DNA of 64,000 nucleotides from Chelativorans sp. (GTDB taxonomy: Bacteria; Pseudomonadota; Alphaproteobacteria; Rhizobiales; Rhizobiaceae): positions 62,001-126,000 of the forward strand of contig NZ_JAPSLH010000002.1 in NCBI RefSeq assembly GCF_031180965.1, given 5' to 3'. This document shows, piece after piece, positions 60,011-64,000 of the stretch. Under the pieces are notes generated by a model that worked only from the letters and a program-made list of their open reading frames with translations, was not told the origin of the DNA and ran no database searches. The first letter of the stretch is position 1. Every line of letters begins with the position of its first letter. A program made the position numbers and the translations under genes.

Positions 60011-61372
60011 TTATAGGATGGGCGCTCCGCTATAGGAGGCGAGGAAGGCATCGAGCTGCTGCGAGGCCGCCGTCGCGGTCGCCTGCGGGTCGGCGCCGCC
60101 CAGTTGCGTCTGCTGGATCGCGTCGGAGATGATCTTGTAGACCTCTGGTGGTACGCGCGGCTCGGCCCGCGTGCCCGGATGGATCTCCTTGGAGAACACG
60201 CCCATGATGCCCTGGTTGAAAGCGTCGCCGCCCGCCTGAAGCGCACTGTTGCGCGGCGGCATGTCGGATTTCGCCTTGGTGCACCAGGTCACGACCCGGT
60301 CGATCGAGTCTTGCTCCATGGAAGCCAATGCCCAGGCACAGAATTCCGCCGCAGCATCGGGGTTCTTGCCCTTTGCATTCGCGACGAACGCCCAGCCGCC
60401 GCCCACGGTGACATATTTGCCGTTGGGCGGCGTGGGCAGCCGGAACACGCCGAAGGGCACATCCGGCGCATTGTTGGTGAGCTGCGAGATCGCCCATATG
60501 CCGACATTCTGCATGGCGCAGTAGCCGGACCCGAGGTTGGCCGTGGCGTCATTCGCGCCGTTGCCCAGCACCTGCCGCGGGGCCGCGCCGCTGTTGATCG
60601 CGTCCTGCCAGAATTTCAGCGCCTGCACGGTGGCGGGGGAATCGAAGGCGCTCTTGCCGTCGACGGTCTGGAACTCGCCCCCGCCCTGCCACAGGAAGGG
60701 GTACCAGGTGAAGTTCTGGTAGTAACCGGGCGTGGTCTCGAAGAGCACCCCGTAGCGCTCCGGCGTCGTCAGCTTTTGGGCGACTTCGAGCAGTTCCTCC
60801 CAGGTCTTCGGCACGTCGTTCTCGTTGAGGCCCGCCTCCTCGAATGCCTTGATGGAATAGTACATGGCCATCGGCTCGACCTCCATCGGGATGCCGTAGA
60901 TCTTGCCGTCGACCATGCGGTTGGCGATCACGCTCTCCGGGAAGTCGGCGCGCGCCGCCTCGTCGATGAAGGGTGTGAGGTCGTGCAGCACACCGCCATT
61001 GTAGTAGCGCAGGAAATCCCCGGGCGAGATGATGAAGATGTCCGGGCCCGTCCCCGACGCGAAGGAGGTCGCGAGCTTGGTGCCGTTGATGTATTCGGAG
61101 TTCGGCACATAGACGAGCTCGATCTTCTGCTCGTGCCCGTCGTTCCAATCGGCAATCGCTTTCTCGAACCATTCGACCTGCGGCGCCACCTGCCCGCCCG
61201 GCGCATAGAACTGCCAGAACTGCAGGGGTGCATCCTGGGCGCGCAGCGCCATCCGGTTGATGAAGGGGAAACCGGTAAGGCCGCCGGCGGTCAGCGCAGC
61301 GCCGCCGGCCAGGAGCTTGCGCCGGCTGAGGCCGGCACCTTGATTTGCGTTCTTGCTGAAACTGTCGGTCAT
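60011..61372 (-). CDS. ABC transporter solute-binding protein, family 1, Tat-type signal
   Basis: A 453-residue extracytoplasmic sugar-binding protein. The N-terminus has a twin-arginine motif (SRRKLLAGGAALTAGG) followed by a hydrophobic stretch and LRAQD. Mature segments such as QFWQFYAPGGQVAPQVEWFE are typical of family 1. GGAGG lies upstream of the ATG at 61372. It is separated from the LacI gene by a short hairpin-bearing gap and belongs with the permeases at 58166-59927. Confidence 0.92.
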   Translation of the reverse strand: MTDSFSKNANQGAGLSRRKLLAGGAALTAGGLTGFPFINRMALRAQDAPLQFWQFYAPGGQVAPQVEWFEKAIADWNDGHEQKIELVYVPNSEYINGTKLATSFASGTGPDIFIISPGDFLRYYNGGVLHDLTPFIDEAARADFPESVIANRMVDGKIYGIPMEVEPMAMYYSIKAFEEAGLNENDVPKTWEELLEVAQKLTTPERYGVLFETTPGYYQNFTWYPFLWQGGGEFQTVDGKSAFDSPATVQALKFWQDAINSGAAPRQVLGNGANDATANLGSGYCAMQNVGIWAISQLTNNAPDVPFGVFRLPTPPNGKYVTVGGGWAFVANAKGKNPDAAAEFCAWALASMEQDSIDRVVTWCTKAKSDMPPRNSALQAGGDAFNQGIMGVFSKEIHPGTRAEPRVPPEVYKIISDAIQQTQLGGADPQATATAASQQLDAFLASYSGAPIL

Positions 61373-61405
61373 CAGATCCTCCCTGACCACGCTTGTTGAT
61401 CCCTG

Positions 61406-61427
61406 GCGGCGGGTCTCCTCCCGCCGC
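61406..61427 (-). other. GC stem-loop between LacI and binding-protein genes
   Basis: GCGGCGGG (61406-61413) and CCCGCCGC (61420-61427) form a perfect 8-base stem with a 6-base loop in the 74-base gap after the regulator stop. It could keep the regulator message separate from the abundant binding-protein message. No T-tract follows in the minus direction. Confidence 0.45.
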
Positions 61428-61446
61428 ATTTTGCTTTCGCCCCGCC

Positions 61447-62451
61447 TCAGGCCGTGTCGAACTCCCGCAGGAAGCACGGCACCACCTCGCTGCGCGGCGG
61501 GCCGTCATACCTGCCGCCGAGCCGTTCGAGCAGCATCTCCGTCGCGCGCTTGGCAAGCGCAGCCGGACTGTTGCCGACCCGGGTGAGTTTCGGTCGCACA
61601 TATTCGAGCTGCTGCTGATCGCCGAAGACGGCAACCGCGATATCCTGCGGCACGCGGAGACCGCGGTCGTAGAATTCGGCAAGGGCCCCGGACGCCATGA
61701 GATAGTTGGCGAAGAAGATGGCCGAGGGCAGGTTTCCGCCATGCTTCTCCAGCAACCAGATCGCCGCCTCGCGGCCGGAAGGCGCAAGATAGCTGCCTTC
61801 GAAGCGCAGGTCCCTCGCGACCGGCGCGCCGTGATCGGCAAGGCCCCGCTCGAACCCATCCGCGCGCGCCATCGCCTCCTGGAAAAAGGATGGGCCGGTC
61901 ACGTTGGCCACCCGCCGATGGCCCTTCTTCGCGAGATACGCGCCCATCTGGTATCCACCGCCAAAATCGTCGATCTTGACGCTGTCCACTGCCTGGTTCG
62001 GCAGGTCGCCGATAAAGACCGTCGGCGTATCGATGCCGATCAGGTGATCGTGCATGCCGTGCAGAGCGAAGTCGCCGACAATCAGGCCGTCGACGCGCTT
62101 GCGGCCGATCTGGCGCAGATATTCTCGGCCATGTTCCTCGGACCGTCCGCCGGGGACGTCCGTGTTGAAGATGAGCATGTCGAGCCCGACCGCCTCGAGC
62201 TCCGACTGGGCGGTCTTCACCAGTTCCGGATAGAACGGGTTGCGGATGTCGGGGATAAGCATCGCAATGATGTTGGTGCGCCCCGTGCGCAGGCTCTGGG
62301 CCTGTGGGTTCGGCGCATAGCCGAGTTCATCGATCGCTTTTTGCACGCGCTCGCGCAGCGACTTCGAGACGCGGTCCGCATGGTTGATCACATGCGACAC
62401 CGTAGTCCGTGAAACGCCTGCTCGCTCGGCCACCTGTGCGATCGTGCTCAT
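61447..62451 (-). CDS. LacI-family transcriptional regulator
   Basis: A 334-residue repressor. The helix-turn-helix is at the very N-terminus (TIAQVAERAGVSRTTVSHVI), the hinge near YAPNPQAQSLRTGRTN, and the effector domain begins IIAMLIPDIRNPFYPEL. It leads the operon of binding protein, permeases and GH172 enzyme. A 16-base perfect palindrome lies 31-46 bases upstream of its start, so it probably represses itself and the operon and is released by the imported sugar. Confidence 0.93.
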   Translation of the reverse strand: MSTIAQVAERAGVSRTTVSHVINHADRVSKSLRERVQKAIDELGYAPNPQAQSLRTGRTNIIAMLIPDIRNPFYPELVKTAQSELEAVGLDMLIFNTDVPGGRSEEHGREYLRQIGRKRVDGLIVGDFALHGMHDHLIGIDTPTVFIGDLPNQAVDSVKIDDFGGGYQMGAYLAKKGHRRVANVTGPSFFQEAMARADGFERGLADHGAPVARDLRFEGSYLAPSGREAAIWLLEKHGGNLPSAIFFANYLMASGALAEFYDRGLRVPQDIAVAVFGDQQQLEYVRPKLTRVGNSPAALAKRATEMLLERLGGRYDGPPRSEVVPCFLREFDTA

Positions 62452-62471
62452 AAATGCAGCTTAGCGCCGCA

Positions 62472-62497
62472 CAAATGCATTTGCAAATCGATTTGCA
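62472..62497. promoter_or_regulatory. LacI-family operator: overlapping perfect palindromes
   Basis: TGCAAATCGATTTGCA (62482-62497) is a perfect 16-base palindrome with the central CG typical of LacI-family operators. CAAATGCATTTG (62472-62483) is a second perfect palindrome overlapping it by two bases. Both lie just upstream of the LacI gene starting at 62451. Confidence 0.7.
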
Positions 62498-62580
62498 CTC
62501 TCACGCCTGGCCTAGGGCGGCTCGCTGAGGTTTGCGGCGGAAGTGGCGCAGCCTAGCGGGGTGTGCCGACCGCGGTCGTG

Positions 62581-63066
62581 CTAAAGACCAGTACCAAGCT
62601 CGGGCGAAGTCTGGTCCCCGGCCGGGCCCGCAGCGCCGGTGATGGCTGCGCCTGCGGCGCCTTCGATGGCTGCGGCGCTGCAGGGCACCAGCGCGGCAGG
62701 TTCGAAGGGCCCGCCTTCCACAAGCACAGCGCCGGCCGATTGTGCCTGCGATATGCGCAGCTGGTACTGCGCGGCTTCGCCCTCGGCCGAGCATATCGCG
62801 CCGATCTGGTATACGCCTTCAGAATTCACGATCTGCTGGAAGCCGCAAAAGGCGTGGGCGGGCGTTGATAGACCCGTCTGCGTGATTTCCCATCTCGCGC
62901 TCGGGCACAGCGCCTCATTGGCTGCCCATCTGCCCACATAGAACGGCTTCGGCCGTCCCTCCACCAGACCTTCCGAGACAGAGAGGACCTCCTGGACGCT
63001 CGGCTCGGACGCAGCTCCGCAGCCGCCCAGCAGAACACCTCCAAGAATTATAAGCGCAAGTCGCAT
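62581..63066 (-). CDS. Small lipoprotein of unknown function
   Basis: A 161-residue protein with a lipoprotein signal (LGGVLLGGCG, lipidated Cys16). The mature part has several further cysteines (EALCPS, AFCGFQ, AICSAE, LVPCSA) and an Ala/Gly-rich tail of about 30 residues. The central part (FYVGRWAANEALCPSARWEI) suggests a small beta-barrel or inhibitor-like fold, not identified. It probably sits in the inner or outer membrane facing the periplasm. It is divergent from the YihY-family gene, with a 260-base gap holding no supported gene. Confidence 0.75.
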   Translation of the reverse strand: MRLALIILGGVLLGGCGAASEPSVQEVLSVSEGLVEGRPKPFYVGRWAANEALCPSARWEITQTGLSTPAHAFCGFQQIVNSEGVYQIGAICSAEGEAAQYQLRISQAQSAGAVLVEGGPFEPAALVPCSAAAIEGAAGAAITGAAGPAGDQTSPELGTGL

Positions 63067-63326
63067 CCAAATTCCCCGATGAGAAGGTAACCGATAATGG
63101 AGAGCGGGCGCGTCCGCCGCAGCGTCGATGCGCCCGCCCTCCCCTTCGGAACAAGCTTTTAATCGAGCGGTTAGCGGATAGCTATGGAAAAGCTTCTCGG
63201 AAAAGGCATGGCCCTCGCCCCTTCGCCATCACCTCGTCGGATGCGGCGCGGCAGGTGGGGCCGGCAGATCCGCTGCCGGAGAGAACCTCTCACGGAAAGC
63301 CTCTCCGGCCGAAAGTGTGCCGTCCA

Positions 63327-64000
63327 ATGAGCCGCTCGGCCGAGCTCCCGTCAGATGACGGCCGCGGGCGCGATGCGCGCTGGCCCTCCCAGATCCCCGG
63401 CCGCGGATGGAAGGACGTGCTGTGGCGTGTCTGGTATCAAATCGGTGAGGATCGGGTATTGCTGGTCGCGGCCGGGGTCACATTCTACCTTCTCCTCGCC
63501 CTCTTCCCAGCTCTTGCAGCCTTCGTTTCGATCTACGGCTTCGTGGCCGATCCCGTCACTGTGGCCGACCACGTCGCCTATCTCGGCGGCCTGCTCCCAA
63601 CGCCGGCCATCGAAATCATCCGTCAGCAGCTCCAGGCGCTTGCGACCGAAGACGACCGCTCCCTCCGCTGGGGTTTCCTTCTTGGCCTGGCAATCGCCAT
63701 CTGGAGCGCCAATGGCGGTGTCAAGGCGCTCTTCGAGGCGATGAACATCGCCTATGACGAGAACGAGAAGCGCGGTTTTTTCCGGCTCAATCTGCTGTCG
63801 ATCTGCTTCACCCTCTGCGCGATCCTGATCGGGATCATGCTGATACTGGCGGTTGGGGTGGTGCCCGCGGTTCTCGCATTGCTCCATCTCGGTGCTTGGT
63901 CAGAGACGCTGATATCGCTCTTCCGCTGGCCCGTCCTTCTGCTTGCGATCATCACGGGAATCTCCTTGCTCTATCGCTTTGGCCCGAGCCGGGCCCACGC
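63327..64000 (+). CDS. YihY/BrkB-family inner-membrane protein (partial, runs off the window)
   Basis: An open frame from ATG 63327 to the window end gives 224 residues with no stop. After a basic N-terminal tail of about 38 residues there are hydrophobic segments near 43-65 (VAAGVTFYLLLALFPALAAF), about 112-130 and two or more after 150. The GVTFYLLLALFPALAAFVSI segment and WSANGGVKALFEAMNIAYDE match the YihY/BrkB (formerly ribonuclease BN) family of polytopic proteins, whose function is not settled. The 3' part lies outside the window. Confidence 0.85.
   Translation, partial: MSRSAELPSDDGRGRDARWPSQIPGRGWKDVLWRVWYQIGEDRVLLVAAGVTFYLLLALFPALAAFVSIYGFVADPVTVADHVAYLGGLLPTPAIEIIRQQLQALATEDDRSLRWGFLLGLAIAIWSANGGVKALFEAMNIAYDENEKRGFFRLNLLSICFTLCAILIGIMLILAVGVVPAVLALLHLGAWSETLISLFRWPVLLLAIITGISLLYRFGPSRAH

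Noticed and set aside
63104-63137. GCGGGCGC / GCGCCCGC inverted repeat upstream of the YihY-family gene.
   Set aside because: The loop is 18 bases and the stem low-complexity GC; expected by chance in this composition and not placed at a gene end.

Overview
The window is GC-rich, densely packed bacterial chromosome with short intergenic gaps, many 1-8 base gene overlaps, frequent GTG/TTG starts and strong GGAGG-type ribosome sites. Gene content (L-lysine 6-dehydrogenase-like protein, Gfo/Idh/MocA pairs, ugpC-type ATPases, Tat-exported binding proteins, a small GFA protein, a Tim44-like protein) fits an alphaproteobacterium of the order Hyphomicrobiales, probably near Phyllobacteriaceae/Rhizobiaceae. 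This is inferred from protein style, not from a marker gene. I see no rRNA, tRNA, CRISPR array, insertion sequence or phage gene.

Layout. 13-5540: sugar-acid catabolism (DapA-like aldolase, enolase-superfamily dehydratase, solute-binding protein, M14 deacylase; divergent 2-keto-3-deoxygalactonokinase). 5787-10737: mostly unknown genes (polytopic membrane protein facing a three-gene operon of exported or anchored unknowns), a GFA protein, a small hydrophilic protein and a Tim44-like protein. 10772-18974: sugar ABC transporter divergent from two Gfo/Idh/MocA dehydrogenases, a FadR-type GntR regulator and a VOC protein, with two FadR-like operators between. 19141-23714: lysine dehydrogenase, Lrp regulator, DadA-like oxidase, atypical SDR and TauE/SafE permease. 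23966-32652: dipeptide-type ABC transporter with two near-duplicate binding proteins flanking an amidase. 32784-34089: methyltransferase and a secreted Asp/Gly/Thr-rich protein. 34186-48479: a 14-kb IclR-controlled locus. An 11-gene plus-strand operon (regulator, two unrecognised proteins, M19-like protein, polyamine-type ABC transporter, RidA, second binding protein, aminotransferase) faces a TPP enzyme and an aldehyde dehydrogenase. 48506-56923: LacI, sugar ABC transporter and GH2 glycosidase. 56928-62451: LacI, sugar ABC transporter without its own ATPase, and a DUF2961/GH172 enzyme. 62581-64000: a lipoprotein and a truncated YihY/BrkB-family membrane protein.

How it works together. Nearly everything serves uptake and catabolism: eight periplasmic binding proteins in 64 kb, most linked to a local regulator with a visible palindromic operator and to one or more catabolic enzymes. 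Five of the eight binding-protein genes are followed by a GC-rich stem-loop without a T-tract before the next gene, which suggests post-transcriptional raising of binding-protein levels. The least explained part is 38254-41683: two proteins I cannot place and an M19 homologue lacking half of its metal ligands, translationally coupled inside a transporter operon.
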